Source of the DNA: Agapanthus africanus
Taxonomy: Eukaryota; Streptophyta; Magnoliopsida; Asparagales; Amaryllidaceae
DNA: 64,000 nt
Reading direction: 5' to 3'
Assembly: GCA_030015575.1 (NCBI GenBank)
Contig: CM057342.1
Span: 263,338,867-263,402,866 of the forward strand
The position numbers were made by a program, and so were the translations under genes. Below are positions 1 through 10,297 of the stretch, piece after piece; position 1 is the first letter of the stretch, and every line of letters starts with the position of its first letter. The notes beneath the pieces are model-generated. The model saw only the letters and a list, made by a program, of their open reading frames with translations. It was not told the origin of the DNA and searched no databases.

Positions 1-1095
1 CTTCCAGTTCTACCATACTCCCACTACTGTTTTCCTGAAAAAATCCATTTTTAATTTAAAACCGTGGCGAGTCTAGAACAATATTGCTATTGTTCATCCA
101 GATGGTAGAAAATCAACCCTCGTCATAGCCTGGGTCAACCCACAAACAGCCATTACAGAAACGTGCCTTGAGTTGTCCAGTTTCTGGTTTTAATCATAAA
201 CCGGACAACTCCCCGTACCTTAACACCGTTAAGATATGAACTGTTCTATATCCCTTATAGAAACAGAGGCACTGATTTAATTGAACCAGATTCAAATCAT
301 GCAGCTGTCCCCAGTGCATGTCAACTAAATGGAAGGAGGCCAATCAGCGTTACTCAACTTAGGAATGCTTCCAATTATGAATAACCTGAAAGAGAAGCAA
401 GTTCTCTTTATCATCACTATCAACTGAATACCATACACAAGTATCTACATCTTCGATCTCTTTGAAGAATCCCGATACTTGCTACACCTGGTTCTCTACT
501 CTATTCAAATACCTATAACTTCTCAAAATTCGGACCCTGTGTTTCCACGAAACACTTGTCTAAAAACTAGAGAAGTCATAAGTAAACCGAATATAGTACG
601 AGGACCAACCCCTCTGTCCTAATGGACACTGGACAACATACAATCCTTTGTATAAGTCCCTTGAGTCTGATAACTCATTCACTGTGTGTCGTAGGTTGAA
701 AACTGTACTTATGGTTAAGAAGAATTACACCGCTGTTTAATGCTCCTTACCTAACCATCCACTGATATAGGTAAATGTCATCGACATAATATCAAAAGGT
801 ATATCTCACTCTATGAAAATAGACGTACAGATATATCAATTTGAAATTGGTGCATAACAGCGGATATTCAAAACCAAATATTTGCCGACCGGCAAACAAC
901 CCAGGTGATTTCCTCAAATATCACCGATTACAACGAATCCCGATATAATGAGGATAATCACCCAATTCCCAATAACTTACTCCCACTCATCATCTGTAAA
1001 ACCATACAGATGTGAGAATCGTATCTGGTAAATACATACCCTGGAGTAAGTATCTAATCGGGAAATCAGTTTTCTATTAACAGTACACAGTGAAA
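1..1095 (-). pseudogene. E0 pol remnant (integrase to protease), heavily decayed
   Basis: No open frame survives, but the DNA is collinear with the pol of E2, E5 and E6. Positions 1-120 match the segment after the integrase core (compare 37081-37140). About 160-300 and 440-660 match the integrase region (compare 58590-58800). About 1000-1090 matches the protease active-site region of E5 (59330-59420). Many small insertions and deletions break it. Reverse transcriptase and RNase H would lie to the left, outside the window. It cannot encode a functional protein. Confidence 0.65.
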
Positions 1096-1189
1096 CTGAA
1101 ACATTGAAATGTTTCGATGGGGTATCCTGGTATTCCTAGTAATGCCTCTTCCAGATTCACGACTGTAACCGTATAGTTCTTTGTCACCT

Positions 1190-1975
1190 CTCCAAATCCC
1201 TTCATATGTCTTTAGTCTTTACCTTCTGCACACCCTTTTAGGCCAAATGGTTTTCTTCCTTCCCTACCGTTCGGCACCAGCCTATGGTTTGGAAGAAGAC
1301 TATCCAATAAGCATAATGGGTGTACTGTCCCAATCCTAGGAACACTCGCAATGAGAGAGGGTGAAGATGAAAGACAACCGAATAAACCTTATTCCTATTT
1401 CTCCTGAACCAGAATCCATCCCCGAACTGGAATAAATTCCTTTCGAGTTCGTATATAACCATACGATGGAGTATCCAATAAACTGTGGATCTTCGTAGTG
1501 ATACGGAGTGTTCTGGAGAAATACAAAGGTGATTTAGGATTGGCGAAGAGATACTTGGTTTGGTCGTGAATATCTGTTGCAACTTACTTTGCCCTCTTAC
1601 TAATCCCTTGCTTTGTCTGAACTTAATACCTTCTGCACACCATCGTTATGCTAATTGGTTTTCTTCATTCCCTACCGGTCGGCACCAGCCTAAGGTTTGG
1701 AAGAAGACAATCCAATTTGCATAATAGGTGTACTACCCCTAAACCAAGGAGTACTCGTAACCTGAGAGAGGGTAAAAGGAAAAGACAACTGAATAATCCT
1801 ATCCGTTTTCTCCAGAACCTGAAACCATCCTCGAATAAATTCCTTCGAGTTCGTATCTAACCATACGATGGTTTTGTCCAATGGAAGTGGACGTTCGTAG
1901 TAAAACGGGGTGTCCTGGAGAAAAGGGTAAAAGTAGGAGTGGCAATGAGGTTTGCAACTTTGACAATTCAAAAGC
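1190..1975. repeat. Tandem duplication, period about 407 bp, where gag would be expected
   Basis: Two diverged copies start near 1221 and 1628, and both begin with ACCTTCTGCACACC. Each continues through matching blocks, such as the TTCCCTACCG, GTTTGGAAGAAGAC and GTTCGTAT segments, in the same order. The repeat lies between the protease remnant and the leader, where E4 and E6 have gag. Neither copy resembles gag, and their reading frames are not conserved with respect to each other. I do not recognise the sequence. Confidence 0.7.
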
Positions 1976-2341
1976 CGGTGTTTAAGAAGGTTCGGTCAAC
2001 TTGGTCACTGAGTCAAAGTCTTAGGGTCGGGTCAATGGTCGCTGCCAAAGAGAGAGAGAAAAGAAACACTCAGCGTGCACTCTAACCTAGATCAGAATGG
2101 TTACCAATTTATCTAATCTGGAATCCTCCCACTGTACCTCAAATTCTCCTCCAAACCTGAAAGAAGAATTAGTCGGGGTCACCCGAGGAGTAAACTAACT
2201 CATCAGTGGGAATCGGGATCCAACTATCATTGCATGATAACGTGACGGAATCCGCTCACGGTGTCACACTCCAGAAGGTATGCGCATATCTGGCAAGTTT
2301 CAGTACTTTTGAAACTCCCGATGTGATTTCTGCCCCATGCT

Positions 2342-2551
2342 CTTATGACCTTGACGAAGGTCAACAAATCATAAGTCACATGTCAAGTTCTACCCGTCAT
2401 TCTCCAGGTTAATTTGAATCCACCCGTACAAGCCCTTGACGAAGGTCAACAAGGCTATACGACTGTCCCAAACCAACGCATCTATCTATGCAGCAGAAAG
2501 GTAACAAGCAGCTACCATACACTATGCCTTGACGAAGGTCAACAAACATAG
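2342..2551 (-). other. E0 leader hairpin trio (T3, T2, T1)
   Basis: Three hairpins share a core TTGAC-GAAG-GTCAA (2351-2364, 2436-2449, 2529-2542). Each core is flanked by a different complementary outer stem: CTTATGA/TCATAAG (2342-2348 with 2369-2375), AGCC/GGCT (2431-2434 with 2453-2456) and CTATG/CATAG (2522-2526 with 2547-2551). The core stem is conserved in all copies while loops and outer stems vary. They probably fold in the genomic RNA. Function is unknown. Confidence 0.75.
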
Positions 2552-2688
2552 CATGAATACTACGTGCTACCCGTCTGAAACGACGGAGGGCTACGAATGG
2601 TTTCTGGCGAAAACCTTTAACGTAAAGAACTTGATATCGTCGAAGGAACGAATAGCTTTTTAGAAATATAGTGACGAAAACCGTTGCT

Positions 2689-2903
2689 AAAGAGGTCACT
2701 CCCGGTGAAGGGATCTCGGCTCTTTCCCCGTAGAATGGGGTGCAGGATATTCCAAATGAATACCGCGATGCAAAGCAAAAGTAATCGGCTATAGTGAAGT
2801 TAATGCCCTGACGCAAACTTATTGTCCAAGGGGTCACTCCCGGTGAAGGGATCTCGGCCCTTGCCTCGTCGACTGAGGTGCTGGATATTCATAACCGAAT
2901 ATC
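2689..2903 (-). other. E0 duplicated leader hairpin module (S1, S2)
   Basis: Two tandem copies of a module lie about 138 bp apart. Copy 1 has stem AAAGAG/CTCTTT (2689-2694 with 2720-2725) followed by CCCC/GGGG (2726-2729 with 2737-2740). Copy 2 has CAAGGG/CCCTTG (2827-2832 with 2858-2863), CCTC/GAGG (2864-2867 with 2875-2878) and GATATTC/GAATATC (2884-2890 with 2897-2903). The connecting segment CACTCCCGGTGAAGGGATCT is nearly invariant. The same duplicated module occurs in E2 and E5 but not in E4 or E6. Confidence 0.7.
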
Positions 2904-3060
2904 ACTATGCAAAACAAAAGTGAACGTCCTTGCAATAACAGCTTTTTGAAAAAGTGTTCCAACAACATCAGATTAGGTTTGTTTTTAACTTGCATTGATC
3001 CGAATCAATGCAGTCCCTTCAATTGATCACACCAAAAAGAACGAAAATATACTGATGTAC

Positions 3061-3163
3061 GTATATGCCATCCGCATTCGCCACTGGGTCCCGTCATTAC
3101 CCGTTAGGTTAGCTAACTAACGACAGAGCGGGGACTGGACTAGCGCGGATGTAAAACATATAC
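3061..3163 (-). other. E0 leader long stem structure (R)
   Basis: Nested complementary pairs are GTATATG/CATATAC (3061-3067 with 3157-3163), ATCCGC/GCGGAT (3070-3075 with 3145-3150), GTCCC/GGGAC (3088-3092 with 3131-3135) and CGTTAG/CTAACG (3102-3107 with 3117-3122). The equivalent region in E2, E4, E5 and E6 folds the same way with different outer pairs. Confidence 0.75.
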
Positions 3164-3275
3164 AACATCTACTAATATATATACCAATATATTATATTTC
3201 GCTCAAGGCGTGAAAGAAATGCAACATCACAGAAATGTACAGCATCACAGAAACAATACAGATATCTGGGATCCC

Positions 3276-3302
3276 CGGGTTTCACAGAGCCGCTGAAACC
3301 CG
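3276..3302 (-). other. E0 leader hairpin Q
   Basis: CGGGTTTCA (3276-3284) is complementary to TGAAACCCG (3294-3302), with a 9-nt loop. At the same place in E2 and E5 the stem is TCCGTGTTTT-type, and in E6 it is AATCCG plus TTTCGTT, so the stem is kept while its sequence changes. Confidence 0.65.
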
Positions 3303-4090
3303 ACGTTCCCCTGGTCGTGTGGATAGCCTGTGCAATGAAATCCTAGACCCCTACGGGCGCGGCAAGTCACCCGCCAAAACCTGAAGCGAGGCAGCCCCCT
3401 TCAGCGCCGTGAATGGACCACCCAGCACTTCACGGAATCCGGCAACTTGGGCACCCCTCCTGGGTCAACCTGTACCCCCTACGAGTGCGGCGAATAGCCT
3501 GCCAATCCTAGAGTGAAGCCCCCTCCGTCTCAATGCCATGAGATGCGGGCTTGTTGCCCTCCAGAATCCGGTTATCCGTGCACCCCTCCGCGGGGCAATC
3601 CTAGTACAGAAAGTAAAATATACATACAACGGGTACATCGACCGCAACCAGGTCGTGCCCCAAAATAATAATACAATCCGGCAGTGACGGCAGTCCACAA
3701 GTCGGACGCTCGCCCCGCAATATCAAATGTACATAATACAACAAAACTGTACTAGCATTGCATCCAGGCTATCCCCACGACCGATCCGCAACATCACAGT
3801 AAAAACAAAAACATCAACGTGAAAGTCACGTTCGCAAATCCGTCTAACCGGGCTATAGCAGTTAGACCGGATTTACCGATCGAGTGACATTCACGGTCGC
3901 AGATATAATGTAAATACTGTGAAAAATGTGTTTAAAATTTTCCGATTGACCAAAAATTAACAAGTGGGCCCCCAAGCAATACTGTAGCACTCACAGAAAT
4001 AATTGGCCCAATTTTAATATTCCAAAACCCCTAATTACTACCCTGAAGCCCACTGGAAAAAGATGGCCCACTGACCTCTCCACACTGCGG

Positions 4091-4130
4091 CGGATCCGCG
4101 GCCCAATATAGAGGTGAGGCCGCGGTTCCG
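4091..4130 (-). other. E0 leader GC-rich hairpin P
   Basis: CGGATCCGCGGCC (4091-4103) pairs with 4118-4130 with one mismatch, across a 14-nt loop. It lies about 200 nt from the PBS, as in E1, E2, E4, E5 and E6. Confidence 0.65.
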
Positions 4131-4333
4131 CGCTCATGAGGAGAGATCACAGTGTCGAATTTTTCCAGTATGCTTAGAATTTCCTGCACATCATTCTGAG
4201 ACCACCTGAAAAATTTTTGGACACCAAAAAATCTTAACAGAAAACTGATGTGCACAAAAACATAGATTTTGGAATTTTGGTCGATCGGAAAAGCAAAACA
4301 CATCAAACGAAAGCTAGACGAAGTTAATGGCGA

Positions 4334-4346
4334 GGCTCTGATACCA
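4334..4346 (-). other. E0 primer-binding site
   Basis: The minus strand reads TGGTATCAGAGCC, complementary to the 3' end of plant initiator Met-tRNA. It starts one base past the inner LTR boundary at 4348. Confidence 0.9.
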
Positions 4347-4347
4347 C

Positions 4348-6634
4348 TGTAAGTGCACGGCGGCGCCCCGGCCGTCAATCCGACGCCGGAATGCGGAAAC
4401 GGTGAATAACTTAAAATTTTGCGGACTTTGCAAAACGGCACCACCGCGCACTATCACCCGGGATCGTTACCATTAACTAGTCTAAGCTAACTAGAAGATG
4501 GGAAAGAGATATACCGACGATCCAAGTCCTCCGGTCTTCTCGTCATGGTCCCGATCTCCTGCGGAAAAGTCCCGTCTCCTCCTCGTCGCCGGAAGTGCAC
4601 CACATCGCCAACTATGTTTACGGGCTCCCACCTCAATGCCGAGGCAACTCGGGCACGAAGCCGGCTACTCGACGTGCCCAAGGTTCGCTGTAGAATATGT
4701 AGTCCTCAAGTCTCACTTTGGGGTTCATGGAGATGCCATTTTAGGTGGAGGGATGATACAAGAACAATGTGGAGGAACTTGGGGATTTTTCTAACATCAA
4801 GAGAGCAAAAATCCCCACTACAAAAATGGGCAACCCCTCCTCCAAGCTTGGCCGGCCATAACTAGAGGGGGAGGAGAGAATGAGAGTGAGAGAGTCAAGT
4901 GTGTGTAACAAAAGAGGGAGCCATTCTCATCTAATACCAAAGAGAGAGAGAGAGGAAAGCTATCATACAAAAGAAATGATAGCAAGATAAACTCAACACT
5001 CAACACCACCATCATCACCTCACAAAGTCCAACCATCATGAACCATGATGACTCAAAAAGTCATGCCATCATGAAGAAATCAAGTCAAAGGATGGTGCAC
5101 ATCATGAAAGCCATCATGATGCAACAAGATGCAAAGAACCCCTCCACAAATACTTATTTGCAACAATGCAAATAAGCCCTCCTCCACCAATCTTCGGCCA
5201 ATGAACGGAACAATGGAAATTGGCCGAAACGGAAAGCAAACTGGCAACTCCAGAAAACTGGTCCCGTAATAAATTACAGGAAAACCCCGATACTGTGCAT
5301 ACACACCCGCATCTGTATTTCGACCGAAATACAAATGCAATGAGACAAAATCTACACTGTACTATACTAGGATCCGGCTTATACCAAAGCCGGCTAGTAA
5401 TATCTGTTCGATCCTGATCCGTGCAATACCGCACGTATCTGATCGAACCCTGCCATATAACCATACGGCCTATAGTACAGACTGTCCGATCCTGATCCGT
5501 GCAATACCGCACGTATCTGATCGGACCTTGCCATATCTCCATACGGCCTCTACAACCTTTCGCCCGAAAGCTGAGTAACTGAAATGTGGGGGACTCTAAA
5601 GACTCATCAACACCTTGGTTGTGGATTTAACCACTAGCACGTCAGAGGTATATGCCAATACGTGACGGGCCACCAGCTATTGACCAAAAGGGACGTCGAT
5701 GAGGAAGCTCACCCCGACACCCAACTGAGCCTGTCAGTGACAATATCCGTGCAGTCCGGTCCGTTCGTCTATGAGCATCGCATGGCGGGCCTAGGGGGTT
5801 GGTAAAAGTCAGACCCCCAAAAGCGGTACAAGTCGTGTCGGAGTGTAGCCCAGAACACCCTGAGATACTACTGGAATACCTACCAGTAAATCTCCTTGCC
5901 TTGGCCAAGGACTTTGTGTAATGGCTCTCCTAGACACAGCACGACCTCACCCCCAATACCGGGAGAGACGAACCCCTGAAGATACGCTCACTGCCTCCAT
6001 GTGGCTCGGGACTGTACCCAACTAAAACCTGTTTGCACGACTCCTTTGAGCCGTGGTAGGGTAGTAATCAAAGTACAGTGGGAACTCACACGAGACAAAT
6101 GACGATCCTCAGGTCGATGAACTAACCTGCACACATGTCACCAGGGAACTGCCATCTGACGTCTGGTATATGACCAACTAGCATGTTCCCGGCGAGTCCT
6201 GTCCGGTGTACTCATAACCCAATGAGCACCTGTATACATCTTAGGTGATCCAACTGACACCAGTGGCTTGTGAGACCGGCCACCGCCCCTCGTCGGGGTC
6301 TCGACTGTATACACTAGTCTACTAATGGAGTATCGATGCCCGGTCTCGAAACTCCCACGACTAGGGACCTTTTAAGGATATGCTTGTAGACCCCCAGCTC
6401 CCACTTATATGATCGCCCTCATACTGCTGGTGGTCAAGCAAGAATCCTAGGGGCTCTATCAACGTGTAATAGCGACGTGTCAGGTCACCTAAAACAGTAC
6501 ACGATGATAAAGGTAAACCAGATAGCATACTATCATCTCGAGCAAGACTGTCCTACTGGGATAGGTCCTCCCTCAATCATTACAATCACGTACCTGTGAC
6601 CTAATAATTGACTCTGAGGGCACTATCTCCAACA
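4348..6634 (-). repeat. E0 5' LTR (about 2.29 kb)
   Basis: It begins TGTAAG beside the PBS and ends CCAACA. It shares conserved LTR blocks with the other copies: the CTCTAAAGACTC block (5594), a decayed CCTTGGCCAAGG palindrome (about 5897), the ACCGGGAGAGACGAA block (5959) and the CAGATAGCATACTATCAT block near the outer end. It also carries a duplicated dyad at 5407-5526. The partner LTR is off-window, so the insertion age cannot be estimated here. Confidence 0.85.
5407..5526. repeat. Duplicated dyad-symmetric unit in the E0 LTR
   Basis: Two copies of a hairpin unit lie 77 bp apart. Copy 1 pairs GTTCGATC (5407-5414) with GATCGAAC (5442-5449), and copy 2 pairs GTCCGATC (5484-5491) with GATCGGAC (5519-5526). 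Both share an inner CGTGC/GCACG stem. The outer stems differ by one T-A to C-G pair replacement, changed on both arms. Confidence 0.75.
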
Positions 6635-8067
6635 CCCGGCTATTCAAACACGACGATCCAATATAACATATCCAGCAACACATAACATCACATGTCATCA
6701 ACGTAAGTAAATATGCGCATCCCAATTGTCGTTGAAATATAGCAACGAAACCGGCGATATCACATATTACACTTACGGTCACAGAAAAGAAAGTGTAAAA
6801 CTACAACAGTTGGAATCCGCAATCACCTCAGACATCGCATGCCTGACCAAATGAATTACTTAGACATCGCATGCCTAAAAATTATAAACCCCGCTTTTTA
6901 GTCTCTTTATCGAAAAATCTTTTCAATATCAAGTCGGGTAATTTAACAAGATTCCCGACATTCTGATCGAATGCTCGTCGCAAACTTCAGTAGACGGCCG
7001 CACCCCCGATACCGTCGACAAAGTGCACCAAGGCGGAACACCGCTACCACGAGCACCCGAACGGATGCTTTCGGCGACGGGGTTCTCCTACAGTCACTTG
7101 GTCGGGGCTATGGAGTGAGGCTGTCTATTAAGTTTACCCGGCGAGTATCCGCGTACACTACGTGATTGCGACGGACTTTTGATCACATCAAAATTCCGTG
7201 GCAACCGATCAAGTGAGACTAAACTGCTATGTTTATAGCATTCATTCAGTTATCTCATAACTTCTTATGAATTCCAATTATTGTATCCCATTCCAGATAA
7301 ACAGAAAATATTAAACTTTTCGATCGAACAATCGAACACCCAAGTTTTCCAAATATAATCCAACACATGAAATAAGTCTAACAACATTCAGTTCGTGCCT
7401 CAGTACCAACGGTCCAGTCGTAGAAGGGTCAAGCCAACGCCTCACATGTGGCACGCCGTACTGCCCCAAACCCGAAGGTTTAAAGGGCAGTTCAAGACGG
7501 TCACATAATCGAGTTAAGGTTTGTTGTCTTCTAGAGGGTCCATCGCGTTACTTGCACTACTTAGAACGTCGTCAAACTACGGAAAAATCCAACACTTGGA
7601 AATTTCCCGACAGGGGAAAAATTGGGTATTTGTATCCGGTCGAACTTTTTAACATAATCAAAAAATTATCCGGAAAGCCAAATAGACAAAATTTGATACC
7701 CCGATCGAAACACCGAATCCCCAAAACAATTCCAGAAAATTCAACTCTGGAAAAAAATTTAAAAATTCCCAGAAAACTCAGCATCAGACAAAATGAATTA
7801 CTGTACAAAAAGTGGATGATGACGTCATCAAGTTGCGGCGGAACCGCCGCAGAAGGCAGCCTTCTGCCGCGCTTCCGCCGCGGAATTTACTGTTCACCCA
7901 AAAAATTTTGCATGGTAATTCTTATTTTTCCCTGCTGAATTTTTTAGCAATTTTTAATTTGGAAAAATCCACGTTTTCAGAAATCGTCCAGAGAGCATAT
8001 TGCCGGGTTGGTTTCGGGTTCGTCCGGGCTTCAAATTCCGTCTAGACTTCGCCTAAGGCTCTAGCTA
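6635..8067 (-). other. E1 untranslated leader, PBS-proximal part
   Basis: It is collinear with the E5 leader (about 61314-62739), starting from the CCCGGCTATTC block. It has no credible coding frame. It contains GC-rich hairpin P near the PBS. A short stretch at 6990-7170 that looks open is also present, in diverged form, in the E5 leader and is not a recognisable protein. Confidence 0.75.
7835..7881 (-). other. E1 leader GC-rich hairpin P
   Basis: Outer stem GCGGCGGAA (7835-7843) pairs with TTCCGCCGC (7873-7881). Apical stem GCAGAAGGC (7849-7857) pairs with GCCTTCTGC (7859-7867). It lies 187 nt from the PBS. The apical stem differs completely from those of E5 and E6, yet remains perfectly self-complementary. 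Confidence 0.8.
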
Positions 8068-8080
8068 GGCTCTGATACCA
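8068..8080 (-). other. E1 primer-binding site
   Basis: The minus strand reads TGGTATCAGAGCC (initiator Met-tRNA type), one base from the LTR boundary at 8082. Confidence 0.92.
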
Positions 8081-8081
8081 C

Positions 8082-10297
8082 TGTAGGGTTCCTAGGCACT
8101 CCCAAGAGGTCTCACAAGGCATCAACCATGCCAATTTCAAATTTTACGGGTGCCGAGAGACCCGACTACGGATCGTTTGCTAGAAAACTAGGCGAAAAAG
8201 CTAACTAGTTAACACTTAACTAAGAGATACGGAAATACAACCTTTGTAGATCCGGTGCTCCACCTCCATAGCTCCGCAACGAAGTCCTCTCCGCTTTCCA
8301 AAAAGAATCCGGACTCTAGCGTCGACTTCATCGGAGAATAAGCGAGCTAGGTCGTCGATGTCCATGCCGAAGATGATCTACGTCGAGGCATCGCTAAATC
8401 AAGCTCCGACTTCACCAAGTCAAGAAACTTGTGAAGAAAACACACTCTACTACTTGGCAAGAGGTAGAGGATGAAGAAATAGGAAGTGGGTAGACTTTAG
8501 ATTTGGATTTCTCACTCTTTATCATCAATCACCATTGATGAAGAAAGCTTTTTCTTCCTTGCTCATGAAGAAGAAGAAGAAAGAAAATATATGATAAGTT
8601 AATTAAAAACAATAGAAAAATCAAAACTTATCATAATTTTAACTAGAGTCAAGTGTAGAGAATGAATCATGGTTAGTGGGAATGGTTAGGGTTAAGGATG
8701 AGATAAGAATGGTTGACTTGATCAAAGTTTCATGAAGCTTCAACTAAACTCCAAATTAAGCCACCATTCTTTTCTCTTCTTTTCCAAAATGAATAAACAA
8801 ATAAATAAATGAATAAATAAAGGAAATGAAACCCTAACCATTCTTTTAACCATGGTTTAATTCTTTGCACTTAACCAAGTAAACATGTATGATCAAACAT
8901 GATACAATCAAATGCACAAAATCATATCGCATATGTAATGCGCACACCCGAGTGAGAAAATCCATTTAAAGTGAACCGATACTAGTTAATGCAAAGTAAT
9001 ATATCAAATATATAATTATGCATTAAATAATTAAATCAACACTTGATTCAATGACCCGGTCATGTCGCACACAACCGACTAGTATATAATGTATCGGTTT
9101 ATCAAATCAACCTTTGATTCGATAACTAGGGTATATCGCATATAAACTAATCGATACATTCATCGCGAGAATGGAATACGGTATCACATACACGCATTAT
9201 TCTCGGTCCCGCACATATCTCATATGCGCTCCTATTTCGTTTTGCTTGAGCCAGGAAACCTCTGTGTAGGACTCTAAAGACTCGTCAATACGCCGGCAGC
9301 AGGCGATGATCATATCAAACACCCACAAGCCGCAAGCGGTCTGCCAAACGTAACGGCCACCCGGGTATTGAGCGATCTGAAGATCGACGAGCAAGCCCGC
9401 TCACACTCCAGTGAATCCAACCAGTAACACTACCGTACAGTCCGGTCTGATCGTCTGATATGTCGCATATCTTACCTAGGGGTGGTAAACGTCAGACCCC
9501 AATAGCTCGATAAGTCGTGTCGATATGAGGTCTATAACTATTCGAGAAACTACTGGTAACACTTACCAGTAAATCTCAGCAACCCTGGCCAGGGATTTCC
9601 TGTTATAGCCAATCGAACACAGCGCAACATCAACCCCCTATACCGGGAGAGACGAATCCCCTCCTATCGCTCATTGCCTCCATGTGACTCGGGACTGTAC
9701 CCAAAAACCACCGTTTTGCACGCCCTCTTGGACGTGGTAAGATGGAAATCAAAGAACAGTGGGAACCACACAAGACTCTATGACGATCTCGGGTCAACAG
9801 ACTACTCTGTACCAGTGTCACCAGAGAACTGCCATCTGACGTGAGGTATAATACCATCTGGGAGTTCTCGGCGAGTCCGTCCAGTGTACCCAGTCTCTAC
9901 TGAGCACCCGTATATCTCCTCTGATGTCAAACACCGATGGATATGGGATCATCCATCGCCCATCTGTATGGGTCGAGAAGGTACACGCTAGTCTACTCTG
10001 GTATATCGATGTCCCGTCTCGATACACCCACGACTAGGGACTTTGAAGGATGTACTTATAGACTACCATGTCCCCACTAGTATGATCCGCATCATAGTCC
10101 AGGTAGTCAAGTACACATCCTAAGGGCTTTACCAACATGTAACAGAGAGACAATCGGTATACACGTTAAGGTAAAGTTCAACCAGATAGCATACTATCAT
10201 GTCGAGCAAGAAAGTCCTCACTATATATGTCCCAGCATCCACTACAATATACATCCTATGTATAGTAATGGCCTCTAGGGCATACATATAACTAACA
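8082..10297 (-). repeat. E1 5' LTR (2216 bp)
   Basis: It begins TGTAGGGTTCC and ends CTAACA. It is closely similar to the E5 LTRs (54590-56792). It contains the CCCTGGCCAGGG palindrome (about 9573) and the CACG...CGTG hairpin. It sits head-to-head with the E4 5' LTR, forming an inverted pair of related LTRs with no spacer. Confidence 0.9.

Larger units (their letters stand above)
2041..4333 (-). other. E0 untranslated leader between gag position and PBS
   Basis: This is about 2.3 kb without a credible coding frame. It is homologous to the leaders of E2, E4, E5 and E6, and it ends at its left with the same pyrimidine-rich tract plus CAG (on the minus strand) seen just before gag in the other copies. 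It contains hairpin sets P, Q, R, S and T in the family order. The gag start that should follow is lost: the position reads ATT where E2 has ATG. Confidence 0.7.
1..6634 (-). mobile_element. E0: Ty1/copia LTR retrotransposon, right part, nested in the leader of E1
   Basis: On the minus strand, from right to left, this holds a 5' LTR (4348-6634), a PBS (4334-4346), a structured leader and a decayed pol that runs off the left edge. The 3' LTR is outside the window. At 6634/6635 the LTR end (a decayed CCAACA where other copies have CTAACA) meets sequence that matches the leader of E5 at about 61314, so E0 is inserted in the leader of E1. The expected 5-bp target duplication would be CCCGG (6635-6639), with its partner off-window. 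This is the most decayed copy in the window. Confidence 0.85.
6635..10297 (-). mobile_element. E1: Ty1/copia element, leader part and 5' LTR, nested in the 5' LTR of E4
   Basis: Visible are part of the leader (6635-8067), the PBS (8068-8080) and the 5' LTR (8082-10297). Leader, pol and 3' LTR beyond E0 should lie to the left of the window. At 10297/10298 the LTR ends in CTAACA and the next base falls inside the E4 LTR at a point 291 bp from that LTR's start. E1 therefore interrupts the E4 LTR, and the missing 291 bp should sit left of E1's distant end, with target duplication ATCGA. Confidence 0.8.

Noticed and set aside
1238-1582. Open frame of 114 codons on the minus strand
   Set aside because: The homologous tandem copy at about 1640-1970 does not keep this frame, and there is no recognisable protein.
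2342-2551. Short repeats at regular spacing that could suggest a CRISPR-like array
   Set aside because: Only three 14-nt cores with homologous, not unique, spacers. The same set recurs in five retrotransposon leaders of a plant genome.
6971-7165. Open stretch in the E1 leader, with a diverged counterpart at 61640-61914
   Set aside because: Repetition reflects leader homology; frames are not kept between copies and the region is non-coding by context.
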